27,258 bases of DNA, taken from CAZBBB01 sp964490005. GTDB lineage: Bacteria > Planctomycetota > B15-G4. The stretch spans positions 1-27,258 of the forward strand of contig CAZBBB010000039.1 of NCBI GenBank assembly GCA_964490005.1. Reading direction: 5' to 3'. Position 1 is the stretch's first letter; every line of letters starts with the position of its first letter. The notes under the pieces were generated by a model. That model was not told the DNA's origin, made no database searches, and worked only from the letters and a program-made list of their open reading frames with translations. The position numbers were made by a program, and so were the translations under genes. Positions 7,320 to 15,278 of this stretch are shown in pieces.

Positions 7320-9577
7320 GGCAAGTCCTCGATCAACGCCAGCCGGTCTTGCGGATCAAAGTTGTACGCCAACCCGCTCAGCGCCGTGATGAACACGACG
7401 TTGCGCGAGCCGCTGGCGGGCCAGCCGATGAAGGTTCCGTCGGCCTGACGCACTTCGAGCCCTGCCACCTGGTAGGGCTCCTCCAGAATTCCCGACACCG
7501 GGTGCCACCCCTGCTCCAGCGTCAGCGTACGCAGCCATTGGGGCGAACCCATGCCATCCACGGCAAGCACCATCACAGCGCCGACCGTGCGTGCGTGGTC
7601 GGGATTCCCGGGCTGCGTCCGCCCCGTCGTGCCGATGTACAGCCGCGTCTTGGAGTGCCCGAAGAACGGATTGCGGACCAAAGCCATGCGCGTGCGCGCC
7701 GTCGGGTCGAGCTGGTCTTCACCCGGGTAGAACGTGCCGATGTCCTCCAGCGGCGCGCCGCTCGCGCGCGTCATGCCGATCGTCGGCACGAGCGGATCGA
7801 CGCTCTCCGTCAACGGCACGCCCGGGATCGTCGACTTCACCAGCACCGAGTTCACCGCGCCATCGGGGAACTCGTGCGAGATGACCTTGTTGAAACGGTA
7901 GCTCGCCACGCTCGACGAGTAGGCATTCAGCCACGCCTGGCTCGTGAAGTCGCCGGCCCACAGATCGATCACGTACAGGTGCGGCACGTGCCAGCCACCG
8001 TCAAAGAGCTTGGCATTCTCCGCGACCTGCTCCTGCCCTTGATCCGACGTGACCACGAACAGAAAGCGGCCGTCGGGGTCGGCCACCAGCGTCTTTGGCG
8101 TCCCGCTGCCTACGATGCGCTCCAGCCCGTCCGGAAGCGCGCCGGTGGGGTGCGGCACCGGCACGTAGCTCCAATCGTGGCCCGGCTCGAGCGGCGGATT
8201 GGAGGTGCCAATCCATGTCCACCCTGCCGGGAGATCCGGCGGCAGACGCAGGAAACGCGTGTGCTGCTTCCAGTGAGGTGCGCTGCTGTACAGCCACAGA
8301 TCGGGATTGATGACGGGATTGGGCATGGCCGCGACCAGATTCGTGATGTCGATGATCGCGATGTAGTCGTACTTGCCGTCGTCGCGGTCGGGTTCGGTGT
8401 TCGCGAGCTCCGAGACCGGGTTGCCGGTGAGCGGATCCTTGGGCAGGTCGAGAGGCGTGAGGTTGCCCCCGTAGCCTTCGAGATTCATCGGGTCGAGGTT
8501 CATCCCGATGATCAGGAACTTCTTGCCCGCGTTGAACGGCGCGCTCAGCGGCACGTCCACGACGATCACCGGGCGGATCTTGTTGCCGCCGATGGTCGCG
8601 TCGCCGTGGATCGTGTCGTTGTCACAGACGTGTTGCGGCGGACAACTCGGCCGCAGGTCGGTGCCCAAAGGGCACGTGAAGTTGTCGCGGCAGACCTCGA
8701 ATCCCAGCGGGCCCTGGGGCAAGGGGCTGCCATCGACGTAATCGCCGAGCAGTTCGTAGAGCTGCAGGTAGAAACGCGCGTCCGGCTGGATGTTCATCAG
8801 GTTGTGAATGCGCTGCACCAGCACCGTGCCCCCGCCGTCCGTGCCGCAATAGTTGTCCACGAACAGGAACTGGCTGGTACGGTTCGTGAAGGGCGGGTTG
8901 GTGGTTGTGTACGCGACGCCCTCGGGGACCGCCGTGCGCAGCAACCCCTCGTCTTGCCCGCCGCCGAAGGAGTACAGCTCCTGACCGGCTCGTTCCGCCG
9001 GAAGCGGGTTCGTCGGATCGAAGGAGTCCGTCGGGTCCGCCGCCCCGTCCAGCACCGACAGGCCGTTCCACTGCTCCACGGCCATCTGGCCGTCGTCTTC
9101 CAGCTCCGCACGATTGCGGCTGGCGCCGGCCACGAACAGCACGCCGTTCTTCGAGAGCATGCCGACCAGCGAGTTGCGCTTGGAGTGCGGCGTGAGACCG
9201 CCATCGTCGAGAACCTGGTTCCAGTTGGCGACGGGTTCCTTGATGAACCAGTTCTCGCTGCCCGTCGAGCCTTGCGACCACTGCGTGCCCGGCAGTGGCG
9301 AGGGCAGCGGCGCGCGCAGATCGACGGGCCGCAGACGCCCGGAGAACAACTGGTCCTCCTGGGGTGTCGCGCCCTGAATGAAGTGCCCGTTCGTCGTGTA
9401 CCAGTAGCGAACGTGGCCGTTCACGATCACGTCGAGGATCTCGCTGTCGGCGGCGTGAAGGTTGCCAGGCTGTCCTTCCGGCAATCGCGACTTGGGCAAC
9501 AGGATCCACGTGTTCGGCGTGGGATTGCTCAGCTGCGCGCCAACGATGGTCGTCAGACCGAACACCGCCAAGAACAC
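7316..9577 (-). CDS. Secreted protein of unknown function (753 aa); start region carries an 8-bp tandem repeat
   Basis: I do not recognise this family. From GTG 9577 the protein begins MFLAVFGLTTIVGAQLSNP, a short signal peptide with cleavage probably after GA. The remainder is a long beta-rich extracellular protein with strand motifs such as DGRFLFVVTSD, TRLYIGTTGR and RNVVFITALSG, and a Cys-rich patch about residues 299-325 (VCRDNFTCPLGTD). It could be a propeller or a surface protein. GTG 9577 has no ribosome site. The only good start, ATG 9663 with AAGGAGG four bases upstream, is out of frame because of the repeat at 9601-9632; three or six repeat copies would restore the frame. The gene overlaps the next by 4 nt (GTGA). 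As in its partner gene, base composition is lower in GC than the surroundings. Confidence 0.7.
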   Translation of the reverse strand: MFLAVFGLTTIVGAQLSNPTPNTWILLPKSRLPEGQPGNLHAADSEILDVIVNGHVRYWYTTNGHFIQGATPQEDQLFSGRLRPVDLRAPLPSPLPGTQWSQGSTGSENWFIKEPVANWNQVLDDGGLTPHSKRNSLVGMLSKNGVLFVAGASRNRAELEDDGQMAVEQWNGLSVLDGAADPTDSFDPTNPLPAERAGQELYSFGGGQDEGLLRTAVPEGVAYTTTNPPFTNRTSQFLFVDNYCGTDGGGTVLVQRIHNLMNIQPDARFYLQLYELLGDYVDGSPLPQGPLGFEVCRDNFTCPLGTDLRPSCPPQHVCDNDTIHGDATIGGNKIRPVIVVDVPLSAPFNAGKKFLIIGMNLDPMNLEGYGGNLTPLDLPKDPLTGNPVSELANTEPDRDDGKYDYIAIIDITNLVAAMPNPVINPDLWLYSSAPHWKQHTRFLRLPPDLPAGWTWIGTSNPPLEPGHDWSYVPVPHPTGALPDGLERIVGSGTPKTLVADPDGRFLFVVTSDQGQEQVAENAKLFDGGWHVPHLYVIDLWAGDFTSQAWLNAYSSSVASYRFNKVISHEFPDGAVNSVLVKSTIPGVPLTESVDPLVPTIGMTRASGAPLEDIGTFYPGEDQLDPTARTRMALVRNPFFGHSKTRLYIGTTGRTQPGNPDHARTVGAVMVLAVDGMGSPQWLRTLTLEQGWHPVSGILEEPYQVAGLEVRQADGTFIGWPASGSRNVVFITALSGLAYNFDPQDRLALIEDLP

Positions 9578-9600
9578 GGCACCGGCGCGGAACCTGTTCC

Positions 9601-9632
9601 GGCTGTCCGGCTGTCCGGCTGTCCGGCTGTCC
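9601..9632. repeat. Tandem repeat, four copies of GGCTGTCC
   Basis: Four perfect head-to-tail 8-bp units run from 9601 to 9632; the 7 bases to the left (CTGTTCC) look like a decayed extra unit. On the minus strand the unit reads CGGACAGC (shifted one base) and lies between a strong ATG/Shine-Dalgarno start (9663) and the signal peptide of the 753-aa secreted protein. Since 8 is not a multiple of 3, each gain or loss of a unit changes the reading frame. Confidence 0.95.
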
Positions 9633-9663
9633 GCTGGCTCACCCGATCACGGTCCTCTCGCAT

Positions 9664-9977
9664 CGCGCCTCCTTCTTCCGTGCGCGGCAATGCGCCGCGC
9701 GTGTGCATGACGCTGGCGGATCGGCGGCCGGCCGACGGTCGGCACCATCCCCGCGACACATGGTACGCCTCCCCGCGATTCGCGGGGCAGCGATCACGAT
9801 GACGTCCAGCCCTCTGCCGACCCGCTGCTCGCGTGTCACGCCGGGCGCCACGCCCGCCGAGCTCGAGGCGGCGGGCGGCGCGCCCGGGGGTCTTCGAGCC
9901 GTAGGCGTCACGTGGCCGGAGGCGGGAAGACCCCCGAGGCAGCCGCCCCCGCACGAACCGTGCCGCAGCCCACGCCT
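9664..9977. other. Gene-free 314-bp interval with hairpins
   Basis: This lies between the CRTAC1-like gene (ends 9978) and the start region of the 753-aa secreted protein. No convincing coding region was seen. It holds the ribosome site AAGGAGG (9668-9674, minus strand) before ATG 9663, a short hairpin CCCCGCG-ATT-CGCGGGG (9771-9787), and an 11-bp inverted repeat CGGGGGTCTTC/GAAGACCCCCG (9885-9895 and 9926-9936). No promoter with both elements could be identified. Confidence 0.6.
9885..9936 (-). terminator. Possible terminator of the CRTAC1-like gene
   Basis: An 11-bp perfect inverted repeat (9885-9895 with 9926-9936), starting about 40 bases past the stop codon at 9978. The loop is long (30 nt) and no T-tract follows on the minus strand, so it may act with Rho or only protect the 3' end. 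Confidence 0.35.
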
Positions 9978-12185
9978 TCAGCGCGCGGCGGTCTCGCCTT
10001 CGATGAGCGTCCAGGTGCGGCGCGGGGTGAGGTCGGTCCAGACCTGCGTGGCGCCGCCGGGCCATTGGACGGTGACGGACACGATGCGCTGCGCGCGGCC
10101 GAGACCGAGTTCGGTCTGCAGGGTGCTGCTGCCGAAGGAGCCGCCGGTGCCGACGAGCGTGTGGATGTCGCGCTGTGTGCCGTCCTCGTCGATGCGCACG
10201 GCGAGGCGCGCGCCGATGGCGGCGCGGTTGGAGCGCGTGCCGACGAGGCGCAGCGTGACCCAGGCGTTGTCGTTGCCGGGGTTCTCGAAGAGCGCGTTCA
10301 TGAAGGCGTCGCCGCGGAAGGCGCCCCCCATCACGGCATGGATGTCCTGGTCGCCGTCGCCGTCGAGATCGCCCCAGGCGATGCCGTGCCCTTTCTGCAG
10401 ATGGCCGAAACCGCCGGCGGTCGTGACGTCGAGGAAGCGGCGGCCGCCGTCGTTGCGCAGCATGCGATTGGGATAGAGCGCGCCAAGGTCGGGCTCGCCC
10501 GTTCCGAGGTAGATGTCGGGGAAGCCGTCGTGGTCGAGGTCGCCCCAGTTGGCGCCCATCGCGTTGAAGGGCCGGCTCAGGCCGGCGGCCCCGCTGACGT
10601 CCTCGAAGCTGCCGTCGCCGCGATTGCGGTAGAGCTTGCTGAGGGGCACCTCCCGCTCGTCGAGCGTCTCGCCGAGGACGTCGCTCGCGACGTCGCCGAG
10701 CGCCAGCGCGCGGTAGCTGCACACGAAGAGATCGAGGTGGCCGTCGTTGTCGTAGTCGAAGAACCAGCTCGGGAAGCTCTGCAGCGGATGGCGCACGCCG
10801 GCTTCGCGCGCGACGTCGATGAAACGCAGGCCGCGCGCGGGGCCGCCCGCGTCGCCGACGGCGCCGAGATTGCGGTACAGCGCGTTGGGCCCGTCGGAGC
10901 GCGAGAGGTACAGGTCGGGACGGCCGTCGTCATCGAAGTCGCCGGCCGCGACCGACTTCACGTAGCCGACGTGCGCGATGCCGGCGTCGGCCGCGCACTC
11001 GGTGAAGCTGCCGTCGCCGTTCGAGAGGAACAGCTCGCAGGGGTCGACCTGCTCGCCCGACGACTCGTTGCCGATGTAGAGGTCGAGCCAGCCGTCGCCG
11101 TCGAGATCGACCCACGCGGCCGTCTGCGTGGGATGCTCGGAGTAAAGGCCGGCGGCGACGGTCACGTCCTGAAAGCGCCCCTCGCCGTCGTTGCGCAGCA
11201 GCGAGTTGGGGATGCGCCCGGCCGCGCCGCGCCAGGCGCCGCGCAGCACGAGCACGTCGGCATCGCCGTCGTTGTCGTAGTCGGCGTGCACCAGGTTCAG
11301 GCCGCCGGTGATCCCGTCGAGCCCCGCCTGCGCGGCGCGATCGACGAAGCTCCCGTCGGGTTGCGCGATCATCAGCGCCAGCGGGTCGAGGTCGCCCCAC
11401 GAACTGACGAGGAGGTCGAGCCGCCCGTCGCCGTCGAAGTCTTCCATGGCGCAGCCGCCCGACAGGCCGCGCAGATCGAGGCCGCGCGCGGCCGCCGTGT
11501 CGGGGAAGCGCGGAACCTCGCCCTGCGACGCGAAGGCCGAGGCCGGGATGCACCAGGCCTCCGGCACGCCCTCGGGCCAGCGCCCCAGCGTCATAGCGGC
11601 GAGGTTGTAGAGCCAGCGCGCCTCGACGTCGTCGGGCTGCTCGACCAGCGCCTCGGCGTAGAGCGCGAGCGCGTTCTCGGCGCCGCGCGTCACGCCGTGC
11701 ACGCCCGCGCCGGAGATCGGCACCAGGCACGAATCGGACGTGTGCCGCGCGACGCAGTTCTCGTCCTCGGCCACGCGCAGCCAGGCCAGCGCGAGCTGCC
11801 GGCGCACCGTGCGGCGCAGACCGGCCGGCACCGCGTCGCCCAGCTCGACGAGGCGTTCGTGGATCGCCGTCAGTTCGTCGGCGGCCTGCAGCGGCCGGCC
11901 CGCCTGGCACAGTTCGATCGCCATCTGCACGCGCGCCTGCAGCCGCGCGTGCGAGCCCTTCGGCGCGGCCTCGGCCTGCGCGCGGAACAGTTCGGCGCGG
12001 GCGTCGCTGAGATACGGGTCGCGCTCGGGTTCGGCCGCCGCCGCCAGCGCGGCCAGGCGCGCCGCCAGCGCCGCGCCGCCCGGCTCGGGCTCCGGCGCAC
12101 GGCCGGGCGCCGGCGACGAGGGCGCGTCGTGGCCGCAGGCCGCGGCCACGAGCAGCCCGGCCAGCACCGCGCGGCGCGCCCTCAT
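9978..12185 (-). CDS. CRTAC1-type lipoprotein: TPR-like region, seven FG-GAP/VCBS repeats, ASPIC/UnbV domain
   Basis: Secreted, probably lipid-anchored protein of 735 aa. The N terminus (MRARRAVLAGLLVAAACG) is a signal peptide ending in a Cys that could be lipidated, although the lipobox is not perfect. About residues 40-240 are helical and TPR-like, including NCVARHTSDSCLVPI, a segment seen before FG-GAP domains in this protein type. Seven calcium-binding loops follow (DFDGDG, DYDNDG, DLDGDG, DFDDDG, DYDNDG, DLDHDG, DLDGDG), each followed by a strand such as LDLLVSS, so a seven-blade integrin-like propeller is likely. The end (NRAAIGARLAVRIDEDG to VTVQWPGGATQVW) is an ASPIC/UnbV domain. The role is unknown; such proteins are abundant in Planctomycetota and may bind extracellular ligands. 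ATG 12185 was chosen because the signal peptide starts there. It lies 50 nt after the decarboxylase gene, probably in the same operon. Confidence 0.9.
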   Translation of the reverse strand: MRARRAVLAGLLVAAACGHDAPSSPAPGRAPEPEPGGAALAARLAALAAAAEPERDPYLSDARAELFRAQAEAAPKGSHARLQARVQMAIELCQAGRPLQAADELTAIHERLVELGDAVPAGLRRTVRRQLALAWLRVAEDENCVARHTSDSCLVPISGAGVHGVTRGAENALALYAEALVEQPDDVEARWLYNLAAMTLGRWPEGVPEAWCIPASAFASQGEVPRFPDTAAARGLDLRGLSGGCAMEDFDGDGRLDLLVSSWGDLDPLALMIAQPDGSFVDRAAQAGLDGITGGLNLVHADYDNDGDADVLVLRGAWRGAAGRIPNSLLRNDGEGRFQDVTVAAGLYSEHPTQTAAWVDLDGDGWLDLYIGNESSGEQVDPCELFLSNGDGSFTECAADAGIAHVGYVKSVAAGDFDDDGRPDLYLSRSDGPNALYRNLGAVGDAGGPARGLRFIDVAREAGVRHPLQSFPSWFFDYDNDGHLDLFVCSYRALALGDVASDVLGETLDEREVPLSKLYRNRGDGSFEDVSGAAGLSRPFNAMGANWGDLDHDGFPDIYLGTGEPDLGALYPNRMLRNDGGRRFLDVTTAGGFGHLQKGHGIAWGDLDGDGDQDIHAVMGGAFRGDAFMNALFENPGNDNAWVTLRLVGTRSNRAAIGARLAVRIDEDGTQRDIHTLVGTGGSFGSSTLQTELGLGRAQRIVSVTVQWPGGATQVWTDLTPRRTWTLIEGETAAR

Positions 12186-12235
12186 GCGGGCGTTGACGAT
12201 CACCGCGCGACGGGCGCCCGTCAAGCGCTCACCGC

Positions 12236-13696
12236 TCAGCAGCGCAGCCGCGCCGCCTCCGCCGCGATGTCCTCGATCGCCGCCTCGACCCGGTCGCGCC
12301 GCGTGCGGAACGACAGCACGCAGATGCGCGCCAGGAAGCGCTCGTCGACCGTGCAGCCGGTGATCATCACGCGACCGCGCGCGTTGACGCCCTCGACGAG
12401 CCGCCGCGTGGCCTCGTTCTCGGCCGCGCGCGCGGCGCCCGGCAGCCCGAGATGGAAGGCCAGCAGCGAGAGCTGCGGCGGCGCATCGAGAACGAGGCCG
12501 GGCACCTGCGCCAGCCGCTCGGCCGCGAGCAGCGCCAGTGCGCGCTTCTCGGCGATGGCCGCGCGGAAGCGCTGCACGCCGTGCAGCTTGAGCGGCAGCC
12601 ACACGCGCAGGCCGCGGTAGCCGCGCGACAGCTCGGGCCCGTACTGACTCGGGTCGTAGTGCTCGTCGCCCGCGGGCGGCGGCGGCAGGTAGCCGGCCGT
12701 CGCGGCGTGCGCCGCGCGCAACGCCTCGCCGTCGCGCACGAGCAGGGCCCCCGTCCCGTACGGCAGGAACAACCCCTTGTGCGGATCGAGCGCCAGCGAA
12801 TCGGCGCGCGGCAGGCCCGCCAGCAGCGGCCGCAGCTCGGGTACCACGTGGAAGAAGGCCCCGTAGGCGCCATCGACGTGGTGCCAGAGCCCTTCGCGCG
12901 CGCACAGATCGGCGATCGCGTCGAGCGGATCGACCGCGCCCGTGTTCGTCGTGCCCGCCGAGGACGCCACCATGAAGGGGCGCAGGCCCGCGGCGCGGTC
13001 GGCGGCGATCGCGTCCGCCAGCGCGTCGAGCCGCAGGCGGTAGCGTCCGTCGACGGGCAGCGCGCGCACGCGGTCGGGCAGGATGCCCGCCAGGCGCGCC
13101 GACTTGCCGATGCACATGTGCGCGTGGCTGCTCGTGTAGAGCACGCCCTGGCGCAGGTGCTCGCCGAGCAGCCGCTCGCGCGCCGTGACGATGGCCGAGA
13201 AGTTCGCCAGCGAGCCGCCGCTGGTGAGCAGGCCGCGCGCCGAGGGCGGGAAACCCATCCACTGCGCGAACCACGAGAGCACGTTGGCCTCGAGCTGCAC
13301 CAGCGCCGGCGCGGCGCGCCACACGCCGGTGTAGCGGTTCGTGCCGGCCGCGATGAACTCGGCCAGCGCCGAGGCCCACAGGCCCCCGCCGGGGATGAAG
13401 GCCAGATAGCCCGGCCCCGCCGTGCCGAAGGAGCGCCCGACCCATTCGTCGAAGAACGGCTCGAGCAGGCTCTGCAGCGGCGTGCCCTGCTCGGGCGGCC
13501 CCTCGACGAGCGCGCGGCACAGCGCCTCGGCTTCGACGTCGCCGCAGGCCGGCTGCTCGCCGAGCGAGGCCACGTGCGCGACGAGGCGCGCGAGCACGGC
13601 TCGCCCGCTGCGTTCGAGCTCGTGCGCGTCGCACTCGAGGTCGGCGAAGTCGGGCAGCGCGGTCGGAGCGGGCCCCGGGGGCGGCGGGCCCGTCAC
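12236..13696 (-). CDS. PLP-dependent group II decarboxylase (aromatic amino acid decarboxylase-like)
   Basis: Cytoplasmic enzyme of the family that decarboxylates aromatic L-amino acids, glutamate or related substrates; 486 aa from GTG 13696. Visible landmarks are LLTSGGSLANFSAI (cofactor phosphate region), His193 in SSHAHMC (stacks on the PLP ring), SSAGTTNTGAVDPL, Asp275 in HVDGAYGAF (binds the pyridine nitrogen) and Lys307 in LDPHKGLFLPYGTGA (forms the Schiff base). All key residues are present, so it should be active. The substrate cannot be read from sequence; tyrosine, tryptophan or phenylalanine are candidates. The GTG overlaps the stop codon of the upstream secreted-protein gene by 4 nt (GTGA), so the two are translationally coupled, although one product is exported and the other is not. 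Confidence 0.9.
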   Translation of the reverse strand: MTGPPPPGPAPTALPDFADLECDAHELERSGRAVLARLVAHVASLGEQPACGDVEAEALCRALVEGPPEQGTPLQSLLEPFFDEWVGRSFGTAGPGYLAFIPGGGLWASALAEFIAAGTNRYTGVWRAAPALVQLEANVLSWFAQWMGFPPSARGLLTSGGSLANFSAIVTARERLLGEHLRQGVLYTSSHAHMCIGKSARLAGILPDRVRALPVDGRYRLRLDALADAIAADRAAGLRPFMVASSAGTTNTGAVDPLDAIADLCAREGLWHHVDGAYGAFFHVVPELRPLLAGLPRADSLALDPHKGLFLPYGTGALLVRDGEALRAAHAATAGYLPPPPAGDEHYDPSQYGPELSRGYRGLRVWLPLKLHGVQRFRAAIAEKRALALLAAERLAQVPGLVLDAPPQLSLLAFHLGLPGAARAAENEATRRLVEGVNARGRVMITGCTVDERFLARICVLSFRTRRDRVEAAIEDIAAEAARLRC

Positions 13697-15228
13697 GGCG
13701 CGCCGTCCAGCGCCGACCGGAAGGCCTCGGCGACCTTCGCGCGCGCCTTGTCGCCCTGCGGATACGCATGGCTGGCGGCGAGCGCCGCGTGCGCGGCCCG
13801 GTCGAGGCGCGCGCCGAGCAGTTCCCACGCGCGCAACTGCTCGAATTGCTCGGCGGCGAGGAACGCCTCGAACAGCTCGCCGCGGGCGCGCGCGTCGTAC
13901 GCGAGCTGCCCGTAGAGCCACGCGCCCTGCTCGCGGTGATCGGCGAGCGACAGGACCTCCTCGGCCCCGTGGGCCACCACGACCTCGAGCAGTTCGGGGC
14001 GCCCGAGCGATTCGAGCTTCTCGGCCAGGCTCGCCTCGGCGAGCGCCTGCACGCCCGGCACGCCGCCGAGCGCCGCCGAGAACACCGACGTGATCGGCTC
14101 GGCGGCGAACATCCCGCTCTCGTGCACGCGCGGCGCCACGTCGAGCCGCTCGAGCAGGCCCGGGCTCGTCGGCGGCGCGAGCCGCAGCAGCAGGTGGAAG
14201 ACCGCGCGCGCGTAGGCCCGGTCGCGCGGCAGGAAGCTCTCGTGCCGCGCCATGAACTCCAGGCTCGGCGGCCAGGCGTGCGGCACGTCGTCGGCGAGCT
14301 GGCTCCAGTGGCGCTCGCGGCTGTTGTCGCGGTGCGCCCAGGAGTCGCCCGCCTTGCGCGTCGTGGTCGCGAGGTCGGCCGGCGGCCCGGTCACGGGCGG
14401 CGGCGGGCTCATGCCCTTGGGGACGAAGCCCGACCAGCCCTCGCGGAACCAGCCGTCGGTGATCGTCACCGTCCAGTCGCCGCCGACCCAGGCTTCGCCC
14501 CAGGCCTCGATGTCGAGTTCGTCGGTGAGCCCCTGCGCGACCCAGGGCGGCACCATGCCCCAACTGCCCTGCCGCAGCAGCGTGTGCACGAGATGCGCGA
14601 GCGCGTGGTAGCCCAGGCCGTGCGCGAGGAAGTCCTCGCCGAAGGCCGCGCTCTCGGGATGGCCGAGGTTCACGAGCAGCACGTCGAAGGTGCGCACGAC
14701 GGGCGCGGCGCGCGCCTCCTCGCTCCAGACGGGGCCGTTGTCGCGCGCCCAACCCGTCCAGTCGGTCTCGCACCAGTCGAGCAGCGCGATCAGTTCGTCG
14801 AAGGCCGAGACGCCTCCCGACGCCTCGCCGGGCCGCGCGAGCACGATCGGGAAGCGCCGCCCCGAGAGCAGGCCCTCGGCCCGCGGGAACTCGCGTTCGA
14901 GCAGCGCGGCGAGCGGCGCCAGACCGCGGGCCGCGCTCGCCAGCACGGCCCGCGCCTGCGGGGCCTCGCGCAGCGCGCCGGCCGCCGAGACGTACACGTC
15001 GAGCGGCCCGACGGCTGCGTGCACGAAGGCCGGGCGCGCGAGCGCCTCGCCGAAGAAGATCCCGTCGGCGGGCGGCGGGCCGCCGCCCGAGCGCAGGTCG
15101 AACTCGCCCGGGAAGCAGCGCTCGAGCAGCGTCGCGAGCGCCTCGTCGCGCGCCGAACCCGGCGACGCGGCCGCCTCGGACGCGGGCAGCCACAACGCCA
15201 GGGCGAAGAGCGCGGTGAGCGACGTCAC
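13693..15228 (-). CDS. Secreted protein with degenerate gluzincin (HExxH-type) peptidase motif
   Basis: 511 aa from GTG 15228, which has GGAGG eight bases upstream and opens a signal peptide (MTSLTALFALALWLPASEA). Around residues 208-240 the sequence YHALAHLVHTLLRQ...PPWVAQGLTDELD aligns by eye with gluzincin peptidases of the MA type (HExxH, then W-x-x-x-G-L-x-E), but the catalytic Glu of HExxH is replaced: the protein has HALAH (His208, His212). It may be a non-catalytic relative that binds a ligand or substrate, or an enzyme using other residues. The C-terminal 200 residues are mostly helical. It lies 50 nt after the eboE-like gene and overlaps the decarboxylase gene by 4 nt. Confidence 0.75.
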   Translation of the reverse strand: MTSLTALFALALWLPASEAAASPGSARDEALATLLERCFPGEFDLRSGGGPPPADGIFFGEALARPAFVHAAVGPLDVYVSAAGALREAPQARAVLASAARGLAPLAALLEREFPRAEGLLSGRRFPIVLARPGEASGGVSAFDELIALLDWCETDWTGWARDNGPVWSEEARAAPVVRTFDVLLVNLGHPESAAFGEDFLAHGLGYHALAHLVHTLLRQGSWGMVPPWVAQGLTDELDIEAWGEAWVGGDWTVTITDGWFREGWSGFVPKGMSPPPPVTGPPADLATTTRKAGDSWAHRDNSRERHWSQLADDVPHAWPPSLEFMARHESFLPRDRAYARAVFHLLLRLAPPTSPGLLERLDVAPRVHESGMFAAEPITSVFSAALGGVPGVQALAEASLAEKLESLGRPELLEVVVAHGAEEVLSLADHREQGAWLYGQLAYDARARGELFEAFLAAEQFEQLRAWELLGARLDRAAHAALAASHAYPQGDKARAKVAEAFRSALDGAP

Positions 15229-15278
15229 GGGTGCGGGCCTCCGGTCGGGGCCCCATCGTAGCGCCCGCGCCCCGAAGG

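Noticed and set aside
9601..9632. CRISPR-like repeat
   Set aside because: The units are 8 bp, directly adjacent and without spacers; it is a simple tandem repeat.
9639..9911. Short minus-strand open frame of 90 codons in the gap
   Set aside because: No start signal, atypical composition, overlaps the tandem repeat and hairpins; no evidence of coding.
9912..12620. Plus-strand open frame of about 900 codons
   Set aside because: Antisense shadow of the CRTAC1-like gene; the Asp/Gly repeats of that gene read backwards give Val/Ala/Glu repeats.
12186..13769. Long open frame extending upstream of the CRTAC1-like gene (frame open from 13769)
   Set aside because: The extra part is Arg/Ala/Pro-rich nonsense lying in another frame of the decarboxylase gene on the same strand; the signal peptide at 12185 marks the real start.
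13697..15256. Upstream extension of the decarboxylase frame
   Set aside because: It overlaps the secreted gluzincin-like gene in another frame and has no domain sense; GTG 13696 fits the coupling overlap.
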